Part shown: piece after piece, positions 7,330 through 15,491 of the stretch | How positions within the stretch are numbered: the first letter of the stretch is position 1 | How the letters are laid out: each line of letters begins with the position of its first letter | NCBI GenBank assembly: GCA_017517135.1 | Contig: JAFXAK010000033.1 | Location: 1-59,550 of the forward strand | Length of the DNA stretch: 59,550 nt | Direction: 5' to 3' | DNA from: Clostridia bacterium | GTDB lineage: Bacteria > Bacillota > Clostridia > Oscillospirales > Acutalibacteraceae | The notes under the pieces: model-generated | What the model saw: the letters and a program-made list of their open reading frames with translations, nothing else | Database searches by the model: none | What the model was told of the DNA's origin: nothing | Translations under genes and position numbers: made by a program

Positions 7330-8069
7330 ATTATTGGATTATTTCAGCGATAATTATAATTATTTTACTTGCAGCTGCCGTCTCGGTTTTGCTGACAAGA
7401 AGGTATATCCGCACCTTTACGGACAAGCGCATTGCCGAATATCAGAACGACCTTATCACAAAGCATTGCGAGGAGGTACAGAATATTTACAAAACAATGC
7501 GCGGCTGGCGGCACGACTATAAAAATCATATACAGGTTATGCGCGCTTCCCTCGAAATGGGCTCTCTTGACGAGCTTAAAAGCTATCTCGGTGAGCTGTC
7601 GGTTGACCTTGACACGGTTGATACCGTTGTGAAGACGGGAAATGTTATGGCGGATGCAATTCTTAACAGTAAATTGGCTCTGTGCAAGGCAAGAAATATC
7701 CCGTATGAGGTAACGGCAGGCATACCCGAAAAATGCAGCGTGAATGATGTTGAGCTTTGTGTTATCATAGGAAATCTGCTCGACAACGCTATGGAGGCGT
7801 GTGAGAAAATTGCAGAAAGAGAAAATCGCTTTATCCGTGTATATACAGGTGTTTTCAAGGAACAGCTTTACATAAATGTCACTAACTCAATGACAGGCAC
7901 TCCCGTTAAAAAGGGCAAGGCATATAAATCCTCAAAGGGAGAAAATCACGGCTTCGGGCTTATGAGAGTGGATGCAATTGCCGATAAATATAAGGGCTTT
8001 GTGAACCGTCAGTTTGAGGACGGTGTTTTCGGAACGGAAATTATGCTGCCGCTCGTGCTCAATAAATAA
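7326..8069 (+). CDS. AgrC-like GHKL sensor histidine kinase, minimal form
   Basis: A 247-residue kinase with one N-terminal transmembrane helix (about 4-25) where AgrC-type sensors usually have six or seven. A dimerisation/phosphoacceptor helix follows with His63 in WRHDYKNH, then a GHKL ATPase with N-box NLLDNAMEACE (150-160) and G-box NHGFGL (about 208-213). It overlaps the response regulator by ATGA. With almost no extracellular part it either senses within the membrane, senses cytoplasmic signals, or needs a partner such as the adjacent ABC proteins. It is followed by a hairpin at 8081-8107. Confidence 0.9.
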   Translation: MNYWIISAIIIIILLAAAVSVLLTRRYIRTFTDKRIAEYQNDLITKHCEEVQNIYKTMRGWRHDYKNHIQVMRASLEMGSLDELKSYLGELSVDLDTVDTVVKTGNVMADAILNSKLALCKARNIPYEVTAGIPEKCSVNDVELCVIIGNLLDNAMEACEKIAERENRFIRVYTGVFKEQLYINVTNSMTGTPVKKGKAYKSSKGENHGFGLMRVDAIADKYKGFVNRQFEDGVFGTEIMLPLVLNK

Positions 8070-8080
8070 CCTTTCGTGCA

Positions 8081-8107
8081 AAAGCAACCTTTTACGGTTG
8101 CTTTTTT
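8081..8107 (+). terminator. Terminator after sensor kinase
   Basis: AAAGCAACC (8081-8089) and GGTTGCTTT (8096-8104) form a 9-bp stem with a 6-nt loop and a T-run. It may reduce read-through into the ABC genes. Confidence 0.75.
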
Positions 8108-8137
8108 GGTATAATGACGACGAAATGAGGTGGTCGA

Positions 8138-9970
8138 ATGGGTAAAAAGTCAAAGCATAAAAAGCATTCATTTTTCAGCAATATTTTCTTTGTCTTCAGC
8201 ACCGCGGCAAGGTGGGACAAGTCTCTTGTTCCGCTCAATTTCCTGATGTCGCCGTTTATTATCCTTATGGAGCTTCTTGTGGCTTACTTCGTAACAATAC
8301 TTACCTGGTGTCTTGAAAACGAAAAGGGGCTTGTATACATTATAGGAGCGGCACTCGCTCTTGCCGTATTTTCCGTGCTCACAAGCTTTATTTCAAACAA
8401 GCTCAACGAGAAAATAAATGTAAAGAAAAATGAAATAAACCGTCACTTTGATTTGCTTTTAGGCGAAAAAATTATGGATATGGACTTTGAACTCGCGGAA
8501 GGGCCTGCGGGCAGAGAAAAATATCAGAAGGCAAAAAATGCTCTCGGCGGTATGGGCTTTTACGGTATTGTGAGTAAATTCTGTGTTCTGTTCACAAACA
8601 TAATCGGTATTTTTACCTTCGGCTCGATTACGGCTTCTCTCAACCCCTGGCTTATTGTTATTCTCATAGCCGCACAGCTTTTAGGAATGCTCACAAGCCT
8701 TGTTGAAAACAAGCTCGTAAACAAAACAAAGGACCCCTTAGCGGCGGTTGACAGGAAGCTCAACTACATCACAAAAACCTCACGGGACTTTGCAATAGCA
8801 AAGGATATCAGGCTGTTTCACTTAAGAGAGTATTTACAGCAGATGAGTGAATATTTTGTGGGAGAAAGAAAATTCTGGACTCAGAAGATGTATTTTTACT
8901 ACTTTATCTCCGATACGCTGAGACTTATTCTCAATGTGGGTATTGAAATCGGTATTTTTGCCTACATAGCATACGAGGCTCTGAACGGCGAAATGTCTAA
9001 AACGGCACTTGTGCTGTATGCCGTTTCCGTTACGGACTTTTCTTATTGGGTTGAATACATAGGCGAAACAATTTCCGAGCTTATTCCCGCAAATATACAG
9101 ATAAACGATATCCGTGAGTTTCTTGACATAAGCAACAAAATGAAAAACAAAGGCGGTAAATCTCCGCAAAGTAAAAAGCCGTACAGAATAGAAATTGAAA
9201 ATCTCTGTTTTACCTATCCCGAAGCAGAAAGGCCTACACTCAACAACATCAGCCTCACGATAAATGCGGGCGAAAATTTAGCTTTGGTAGGTGTAAACGG
9301 GGCCGGTAAAACAACACTCGTAAAGCTTTTGTGCGGTCTTTACAAACCGACCTCGGGCACAATAAAAATCAACGGCACGGATATTTCGGAAATAAACAGA
9401 GACGAATACTATACTACCGTGTCTGCCGTTTTTCAGGAAGCAAGAATTATGCCTTGCTCCATACTCGAAAATGTGTCTATGCTCCCCTCAAAGAAAAGCG
9501 ATATTGAGAAATTCAATTTCTGTATAAGGCAGGCGGGGCTGTATGAAAAAATCCAAAGGCTTCCCGAAAAGGAAAATACTCTGCTTGTAAAGAATATAAA
9601 CGAAAATGCGGTTGAATTGTCGGGCGGTGAGCTTCAGAGACTTTTACTCGCCAGGGCAATTTACAAGGATGCTCCCACGCTTATTCTTGACGAGCCCACA
9701 GCCGCACTCGATCCTATTGCGGAAAACGAAATTTATCTGAAATACAGCGAAATTTCAAAGGACAAGACCTCAGTTTACATCTCGCACCGCCTTTCCTCTA
9801 CCCGTTTCTGTGACAGAATTGTGCTTCTTGACAATGCCCGGATTGCCGAAGAGGGTACACACGGGGAATTGATGGCTCTTTCGGGGAAATATGCCGAAAT
9901 GTTCTCTCTGCAAAGCCAATATTATGAAAAGGAGGTCGAAGAAGATGCAAAAGCACAACAGAACTCTTAA
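8138..9970 (+). CDS. ABC exporter half-transporter (permease + ATPase), first subunit
   Basis: 610 residues. The N-terminal membrane part (about 30-330) has six predicted helices. The C-terminal ATPase has Walker A GVNGAGKTT (385-393), Q-loop in AVFQEARIM, signature LSGGELQRL, Walker B TLILDEPTAALDP and the H-loop YISHRLS. This is the MsbA/peptide-exporter architecture, without a C39 peptidase domain. The ATG at 8138 is preceded by GAGGTGG. The next gene begins within its 3' end (26 nt overlap), so the two most likely form a heterodimer. Substrate unknown; neighbours suggest export of a signal or conjugate. Confidence 0.9.
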   Translation: MGKKSKHKKHSFFSNIFFVFSTAARWDKSLVPLNFLMSPFIILMELLVAYFVTILTWCLENEKGLVYIIGAALALAVFSVLTSFISNKLNEKINVKKNEINRHFDLLLGEKIMDMDFELAEGPAGREKYQKAKNALGGMGFYGIVSKFCVLFTNIIGIFTFGSITASLNPWLIVILIAAQLLGMLTSLVENKLVNKTKDPLAAVDRKLNYITKTSRDFAIAKDIRLFHLREYLQQMSEYFVGERKFWTQKMYFYYFISDTLRLILNVGIEIGIFAYIAYEALNGEMSKTALVLYAVSVTDFSYWVEYIGETISELIPANIQINDIREFLDISNKMKNKGGKSPQSKKPYRIEIENLCFTYPEAERPTLNNISLTINAGENLALVGVNGAGKTTLVKLLCGLYKPTSGTIKINGTDISEINRDEYYTTVSAVFQEARIMPCSILENVSMLPSKKSDIEKFNFCIRQAGLYEKIQRLPEKENTLLVKNINENAVELSGGELQRLLLARAIYKDAPTLILDEPTAALDPIAENEIYLKYSEISKDKTSVYISHRLSSTRFCDRIVLLDNARIAEEGTHGELMALSGKYAEMFSLQSQYYEKEVEEDAKAQQNS

Positions 9971-11804
9971 AGAGGATTTCAGAATTATAAAAAGAGCAGT
10001 AAAGCTCATTCAAAGCAACACACCGCATTTTCTTCTGCATACATACCTCTACTCCTTTTTCAATACTGCGGTTTATGTTATGTCAAACTACATAACAGCC
10101 TCAATCGTTGATGAGCTGACGGGGGCTAAGGATATCAAAAAAATAATCTTCCTGCTTTCAATGTATGCCGCCGAGATAATACTCAAAATTTTTCAGGATT
10201 ATTCGTGGCGAAAGGTGCGTACCTTCAACATAATTGCAAACAAGTGGGAGGAGGTTTTACTCAACAGTAAAAGCTTTTCAATGGACTATCCGAATATGGA
10301 AAATCCGTCCGTGAGAGCAAAGCGGCAGCTTATCGAGGACAGCCGCGGTACGGGGGGACTGGGTATGCTTATGGAGCATTTTATCCCTCTTTTCACGGGA
10401 ATAAACAAGCTTGTGCTGTGTTCGCTTGTATCTCTGGAGCTGTTTTTCAGACATTCCGACAAAGCCTTGTCGGGCTTTGAAAAATTCATTGATACTCCCC
10501 TCTTTACGGTAGCTTTCTTTGTATTTGTTGCTTTGTGTGCCGTGGGAGAATATAAAACAACATCAAAATACAACCGTCTTGCAGTTGAAAAGGTCAAGGA
10601 CATTTCTCTGACCGAAAGACTTCTGCACTACTTCCTTGACGATTATATTGACGACAGCAAGGCTCAGAAGGATATACACATCTTCAATCAGAAAGGCCTT
10701 ATCCGTCATTTGTCGGATAAAATTTACCATAAGTGGCTTAAAGGCAACAAGGAGCTTCTCGCGCTTCAGAGAAAAAGAAACAACCGCTATAATATGTTTT
10801 ATGTACTCACAACCTCTGCCACCTATCTGTTTGTTGCAATGAAGACATATATAGGTGCATTCGGGCTTGGCGGCTTTATCAAATATCAGTTCTGCGTTGC
10901 ACGCATAGTTGAAGCGGCAGAAAGCTTTTCGGGGGCTGTTACTGCTCTTCGTACAAACAACGACTATCTCGAAATATTCTTCGATTACCTTGATACTCCC
11001 ACCGAAATGCACTACGGCACAATACCTACAGAAAAGCGTATGGATAATAAATACGATATTGAGTTTCATAATGTAAGCTTCAGATATCCCGAAAGCGACA
11101 GCTATGCTCTGAAAAATGTCAATCTGAAATTCGCTGTGGGGGACTCTATTGCCGTTGTTGGTATGAACGGCAGCGGTAAAACCACTATGATAAAGCTTCT
11201 GTGCCGTCTGTATGATCCCACCGAGGGCTACATCACCCTCAACGGGATTGACATTCAGAAATATGATTACGAGGATTATCTCGACTTGTTCTCGGTTGTA
11301 TTTCAGGATTTCAGGCTGTTCTCCTTTTCCGTTGGTGAAAATGTTTCGGCTCAGGTCGATTTTGACGAGGAAAAGGTGTGGTCGTCACTCGAAAAAGCAG
11401 GTATGCTCGAAAGGGTAAAGGCTATGCCGAAAGAACTCCGTACTCCCGTTTACAAGGATTTCGAGGAGGACGGCGTTGAAATTTCGGGCGGTGAGGCGCA
11501 AAAACTTGCCATATCAAGGGCTCTTTACAAGGATGCCGCTTTCGTTATCCTCGACGAGCCTACGGCCTCTCTTGATCCGATAGCCGAAAACGAAATATAT
11601 TCCCGTTTTCACGAAATGGTCAAGGACAAAACTGCCGTTTACATCTCCCACCGTCTCTCGTCGTGCCGCTTCTGTGACAGAATTCTCGTCTTCCACGAGG
11701 GAAGGCTTATACAGGACGGCTCACACAAAAAACTGCTTGAAGACACACAGGGAAAATATTATGAGCTGTGGAACGCACAGGCGCAGTATTATGCAGAAAA
11801 TTAA
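9945..11804 (+). CDS. ABC exporter half-transporter, second subunit
   Basis: 619 residues with the same fold as the preceding protein: membrane helices in about 30-340, then Walker A VGMNGSGKTTM, VVFQDFRLF, signature ISGGEAQKL, Walker B FVILDEPTASLDP and YISHRLSSCRFCD. The ATG at 9945 has a strong AGGAGGT site and lies inside the first gene; an upstream in-frame start at 9891 lacks such a site. Both subunits keep consensus ATPase motifs, so neither is an obviously degenerate site. The mRNA ends at a strong terminator (11814-11853). Confidence 0.9.
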   Translation: MQKHNRTLKEDFRIIKRAVKLIQSNTPHFLLHTYLYSFFNTAVYVMSNYITASIVDELTGAKDIKKIIFLLSMYAAEIILKIFQDYSWRKVRTFNIIANKWEEVLLNSKSFSMDYPNMENPSVRAKRQLIEDSRGTGGLGMLMEHFIPLFTGINKLVLCSLVSLELFFRHSDKALSGFEKFIDTPLFTVAFFVFVALCAVGEYKTTSKYNRLAVEKVKDISLTERLLHYFLDDYIDDSKAQKDIHIFNQKGLIRHLSDKIYHKWLKGNKELLALQRKRNNRYNMFYVLTTSATYLFVAMKTYIGAFGLGGFIKYQFCVARIVEAAESFSGAVTALRTNNDYLEIFFDYLDTPTEMHYGTIPTEKRMDNKYDIEFHNVSFRYPESDSYALKNVNLKFAVGDSIAVVGMNGSGKTTMIKLLCRLYDPTEGYITLNGIDIQKYDYEDYLDLFSVVFQDFRLFSFSVGENVSAQVDFDEEKVWSSLEKAGMLERVKAMPKELRTPVYKDFEEDGVEISGGEAQKLAISRALYKDAAFVILDEPTASLDPIAENEIYSRFHEMVKDKTAVYISHRLSSCRFCDRILVFHEGRLIQDGSHKKLLEDTQGKYYELWNAQAQYYAEN

Positions 11805-11813
11805 GGTATTAAA

Positions 11814-11853
11814 AAACAATCGGTGCCGCAAAAAAAACGGCACCGATTGTTTT
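11814..11853 (+). terminator. Strong terminator after ABC pair
   Basis: AAACAATCGGTGCCG (11814-11828) pairs perfectly with CGGCACCGATTGTTT (11838-11852), a 15-bp stem. Confidence 0.9.
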
Positions 11854-11922
11854 ATGAAACTTCTCTCTTCGTCAGTACATTTAAAAATATTGTGTAAATA
11901 CACAGATATTTTCAGCGGGATG

Positions 11923-12921
11923 TTAATTTTTATCAGAGGTTTTAGCCTGTATCATTTTTATGGTATCCAGATAATCCTCTTCCGCCTGACTTAAAGTTTT
12001 TTGTTGATACTTTTTATATTCCTCGCTTGCCTTATCCATTGCCTGAGTATGTGAAATGCTCCCTGCTCCGACAAGCAGCTGTTCACCTGACATTGTAAGG
12101 ATTCGGTCTAAATGCTCTGCCCAATCCTTCATTGTCATTGTCTGTTCACGCTCAGCCTGTCTTTCGGCAAAATCAAGATAACCTGAAACCAACTGACCGA
12201 GAGAACGAAGCTCTTTTTCTTCAAGATAATTTTTTGCAATTTTCGCATCGCTCAGATGAGGTCTGCTTCCCTTGAATGAGGTAAGCCCCATAAATTCCTT
12301 TTCACTGTCTGCCCTGTTGTATATAAGCTCTGCGGCAGTCTGACCGTGAACGGCATAGTGAATTTTGTTCTGTACCTTTTTGAAGAATTCTACAGAAATT
12401 TCTGCTCTCGGATCATAGTCTATGCTTGTGGCATAAATATCCAATATCTGACGATAAAATACCTTTTCCGAAGCACGGATGTCGCGGATTCTCTCTAAAA
12501 GCTCCTTGAAATATCCGCCACCGCCCAAAGATTTAAGTCTTTCATCATCCATTGTAAAGCCTTTACGGATATATTCGTTAAGACGCTTGGTTGCCCATTG
12601 CCTGAACTGAACACCGCGTTGTGATTTTACACGATAGCCGACAGAGATAATAACATCAAGGTTATAGTAGTCAAGATATCTTTCAACTTCTCTTTCTCCC
12701 TCAAGTTGAACTGTTGCAAATTTTGCAACAGTTGCAGTCTGCTCTAATTCACCCTCAGCAAAAACATTTTTTATGTGTCTTGAAACAGTGGATTTATCTC
12801 TCTCAAAAAGAGCTGCCAGCTGTTCTAAGGTCAACCATACCGACTCATCATAAAAACGGACATCAACAGATATCTGATTATCATCCGTTTTAAAAATTAC
12901 TACACTGTTTTCTTTATTCAT
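11923..12921 (-). CDS. RhuM family protein
   Basis: A 332-residue member of the RhuM (virulence protein RhuM) family. Diagnostic segments are VRFYDESVWLTLEQLAALFE with the HTH-like RDKSTVSRHIKNVF, then YYNLDVIISVGYRVKSQRGV and FRQWATKRLNEYI, followed by GFTMDDERLK. The C-terminal part (about 150-330) includes VHGQTAAELIYNRAD, typical of the longer family form. The biochemical role is not established; many members lie in accessory or defence regions. It stands alone, with terminators or repeats on either side, and its promoter lies in the AT-rich stretch after 12921. Confidence 0.85.
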   Translation of the reverse strand: MNKENSVVIFKTDDNQISVDVRFYDESVWLTLEQLAALFERDKSTVSRHIKNVFAEGELEQTATVAKFATVQLEGEREVERYLDYYNLDVIISVGYRVKSQRGVQFRQWATKRLNEYIRKGFTMDDERLKSLGGGGYFKELLERIRDIRASEKVFYRQILDIYATSIDYDPRAEISVEFFKKVQNKIHYAVHGQTAAELIYNRADSEKEFMGLTSFKGSRPHLSDAKIAKNYLEEKELRSLGQLVSGYLDFAERQAEREQTMTMKDWAEHLDRILTMSGEQLLVGAGSISHTQAMDKASEEYKKYQQKTLSQAEEDYLDTIKMIQAKTSDKN

Positions 12922-13108
12922 AATCTTATTCCTCAGTTTTTTAACTATGGCGAATCGACCATATCCAGATCACAATAAAATCATATCACAAATCTGACAT
13001 AAAAACAAGTTTACATAAAATATTACATTAATTTTAAAATGAAAAGTTAATATCCGGTATTTCTGTAAAAAATACTTGTAATGTATTTTCATTTTTGATA
13101 GAATAAAC

Positions 13109-13226
13109 TTACCACACTAAATTGAATATTGTATCTTCCACAAAAAGTCGTGTTTTTATCCTTTGGTAAAAGCGCAAGCTTCGCTTTTCTTGACTTTTTT
13201 GGAAGAGCAACAATTTAGTGTGGTAA
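13109..13226. repeat. 118-bp nested palindrome upstream of the GLUG-protein gene
   Basis: Outer arms TTACCACACTAAATTG (13109-13124) and CAATTTAGTGTGGTAA (13211-13226) are perfect 16-bp complements. Inside, TCTTCCACAAAAAGTC (13134-13149) pairs with GACTTTTTTGGAAGA (13192-13206) with one bulge. The centre AAAGCGCAAGCTTCGCTTT is a further near-palindrome. It may be a MITE, or a long RNA hairpin in the leader of the downstream gene. The rest of the 380-base gap (12922-13303) is AT-rich with no gene. Confidence 0.85.
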
Positions 13227-13248
13227 CTAATCGAAGTTTGTGTTTTTC

Positions 13249-13283
13249 GTGTGCACTGACTTCAATTAGTGCACACTTTTTTA
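13249..13283 (+). promoter_or_regulatory. Terminator-like hairpin in the 5' leader (possible attenuator)
   Basis: GTGTGCACT (13249-13257) pairs with AGTGCACAC (13268-13276), a 9-bp stem, followed at once by TTTTTTATTTT. The ribosome binding site GGAGG is only about 15 nt after the T-run. A rho-independent terminator in this position could act as an attenuator or end the upstream palindrome transcript. Confidence 0.55.
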
Positions 13284-13303
13284 TTTTATTGGAGGATGAA
13301 AAC

Positions 13304-15367
13304 ATGAAAAAGAGCATTTCAATCATTTTGGCAATTCTTATGTGTTTCAGTTGCTTCAGTATAATTTCATTTGCTGAAACAACAGACAGCGAACACATCA
13401 CTACTGTTCCTGAAGGATATGTCGGGATATACACAAAAGACGACCTTGATAATATCAAGCTTGATTCACATGGAAAGTATATTCTTATGAATGACATTGT
13501 TTTTACAGAAGAAGATTACGCAGAAGGCGGAAGTTTCTATAACAGCGGTAAAGGTTGGTCACCTATACCTTCCTTATGGGGAATTTTCAACGGAAATGGC
13601 TATGTTATTTACAATTTAACCATTAATAATCCCAACGCAGATTATCAAGGCCTTTTTGGTCAAGCTACGAGCGCAACAATTTGCAATGTAACTTTAATAA
13701 ATGCTAAAATAACAGGTGGAAATTACACAAGTGGCATCTGTGGACGTTATAGTGGTCGTAATACCATTTCTAATTGTATAGTTTCAGGTACAATAGCAGG
13801 CAAGCAATATGTTGGCGGCATATGTGGAAAATTAGAAAGCACAACTAGTACACTTATAACACTTATTGATAGTTGTGTCAACTTTGCTGATATTAGTGGA
13901 ACTTATGACGTTGGCGGAATTTGCGGAAATTTATATTCATATGTTTCCACGAACTATAACAATGTCAGCACATACTACCCTGTAAAAATAAGTCAGTGTA
14001 TCAATGCTGGCAATATTACAGCGAAATATACGAATGCTGGCGGTATTGTCGGTTTCAGCTTAACTTATAAAAATATAATAGAAAATTCATATAACACAGG
14101 TACAATTTCAGGAACTAACAGTGGTGGAATTGTTGGATATAATTGTTCTGTTCAGAAATCATATTCGATAGGTACAGCAAAAACAGGAACTATTGGCGGG
14201 GATGAGACCTCTACTAAATATTGCTATTATTTGGATAGTGTAGAATATAGCACAACTTATACAAACGGCATAGGCAAAAGTCATGACCAAATGGTAAAAC
14301 AGACAACCTATGCGGGTTGGGATTTTGATACAGTTTGGACAATGGAAGGCAGAGAAGACTATCCTTATCCTGAATTAAGAGATGTTCCCCTTGTTCTTCC
14401 TGACGATAAGAAAATTGAAATTTCTGCTGAAATAAGCATTGTCGGTGACGGCAAGGTTGGTTCAGTTCTGAGTGCAGATATAAAAAATCTTGCACCTGAA
14501 AATGCAACATATTCTTACGAATGGACTGTCGGAAATACTGTAGTCAGCACGGAAGAAACTTACACTGTAGCACAGGCTGATGTAAACAAAGATATTATCC
14601 TTACTATCAAAGGCAACGGCGACTTTAAGGGAAAAATTTCATCAGAAGCTCTCACAGGTATATGTGTTCACAATGCAGAAGAATTTACATATAACAATGA
14701 TGCCACCTGCACGAAAAACGGCACAAACACAGCAACTTGTTTACTCTGCGGTAATGAATACACCGTAGTAGCAGAAAATACCATGGTTTCTCATACATTT
14801 GAAAACTATATTTATCAGAATGATGCTACTTGCACAAATGACGGAACAAGTGTTGCAAAGTGTGAATACTGCGATGCGACAGATTCCAAAACAGCAGACG
14901 GCACAAAAACAGGACACAGTTTTTATGAAGCATGGATAATTGATAAGGAAGCAACTTGTTCTGAAGAAGGAATAAAATCTCATCACTGTAAAAACTGTGA
15001 TGCAAAGACAGATGAAACTGCTCTTAAGAAACTGGCTCACGAACACAGTACAACAGTCACAAATGCAACTTGTTCTGAAAACGGTAAAATTGTTTACACC
15101 TGCATTTGCGGTGACACCTACACAGAAATAATTTATGCATCAGGTCACATTGATAATGACGGTGATACAAATTGTGATTCCTGTTATGAACCCATTGAAA
15201 CAGAAGAAAATGATGAACCTGAATGTAAATGTATATGTCATGAAAAAGGTATTTTTGGTATTGTTTACAAAATCCTTGTCACAGTACAAAGATATTTCAA
15301 GGTTGACCTTATAGGAAAAGTTTTCAAAATGGGCAGACTTTGTGAATGCGGTGAATATCACTATTAA
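13304..15367 (+). CDS. Secreted GLUG-repeat surface protein with Cys-rich C-terminal repeats
   Basis: 687 residues. A signal peptide occupies 1-24 (KKSISIILAILMCFSC, cut near SFAE). Residues about 35-400 carry beta-helix-like GLUG motifs such as YQGLFGQA, TSGICGRY, YVGGICGK, DVGGICGN, AGGIVGF and SGGIVGY. An Ig-like domain (about 420-500) contains YSYEWTVGNTVVSTEETYTV. At least four Cys-rich repeats of the form ATCxxxGxxxxxCxxC follow. The tail is CKCICHEKGIFGIVYKIL followed by RLCECGEY; no LPxTG motif is seen. The ATG at 13304 has GGAGGATG upstream. Likely cell-surface; binding partner unknown. Confidence 0.8.
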   Translation: MKKSISIILAILMCFSCFSIISFAETTDSEHITTVPEGYVGIYTKDDLDNIKLDSHGKYILMNDIVFTEEDYAEGGSFYNSGKGWSPIPSLWGIFNGNGYVIYNLTINNPNADYQGLFGQATSATICNVTLINAKITGGNYTSGICGRYSGRNTISNCIVSGTIAGKQYVGGICGKLESTTSTLITLIDSCVNFADISGTYDVGGICGNLYSYVSTNYNNVSTYYPVKISQCINAGNITAKYTNAGGIVGFSLTYKNIIENSYNTGTISGTNSGGIVGYNCSVQKSYSIGTAKTGTIGGDETSTKYCYYLDSVEYSTTYTNGIGKSHDQMVKQTTYAGWDFDTVWTMEGREDYPYPELRDVPLVLPDDKKIEISAEISIVGDGKVGSVLSADIKNLAPENATYSYEWTVGNTVVSTEETYTVAQADVNKDIILTIKGNGDFKGKISSEALTGICVHNAEEFTYNNDATCTKNGTNTATCLLCGNEYTVVAENTMVSHTFENYIYQNDATCTNDGTSVAKCEYCDATDSKTADGTKTGHSFYEAWIIDKEATCSEEGIKSHHCKNCDAKTDETALKKLAHEHSTTVTNATCSENGKIVYTCICGDTYTEIIYASGHIDNDGDTNCDSCYEPIETEENDEPECKCICHEKGIFGIVYKILVTVQRYFKVDLIGKVFKMGRLCECGEYHY

Positions 15368-15374
15368 TAAATTC

Positions 15375-15407
15375 AGGGAGCAGGCTGACCTGCTCCCTGT
15401 TTTGTTT
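15375..15407 (+). terminator. Terminator after GLUG-protein gene
   Basis: AGGGAGCAGG and CCTGCTCCCT form a 10-bp stem with loop CTGA, followed by a GTTTTGTTT tract. Confidence 0.9.
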
Positions 15408-15491
15408 AAGATAATATAGTCTCTTGCTTCAGTATCATGTGTCGCAAAATTTTTAAATGGGGTATATCTGCAGTGCTATCACCATAAAAAG

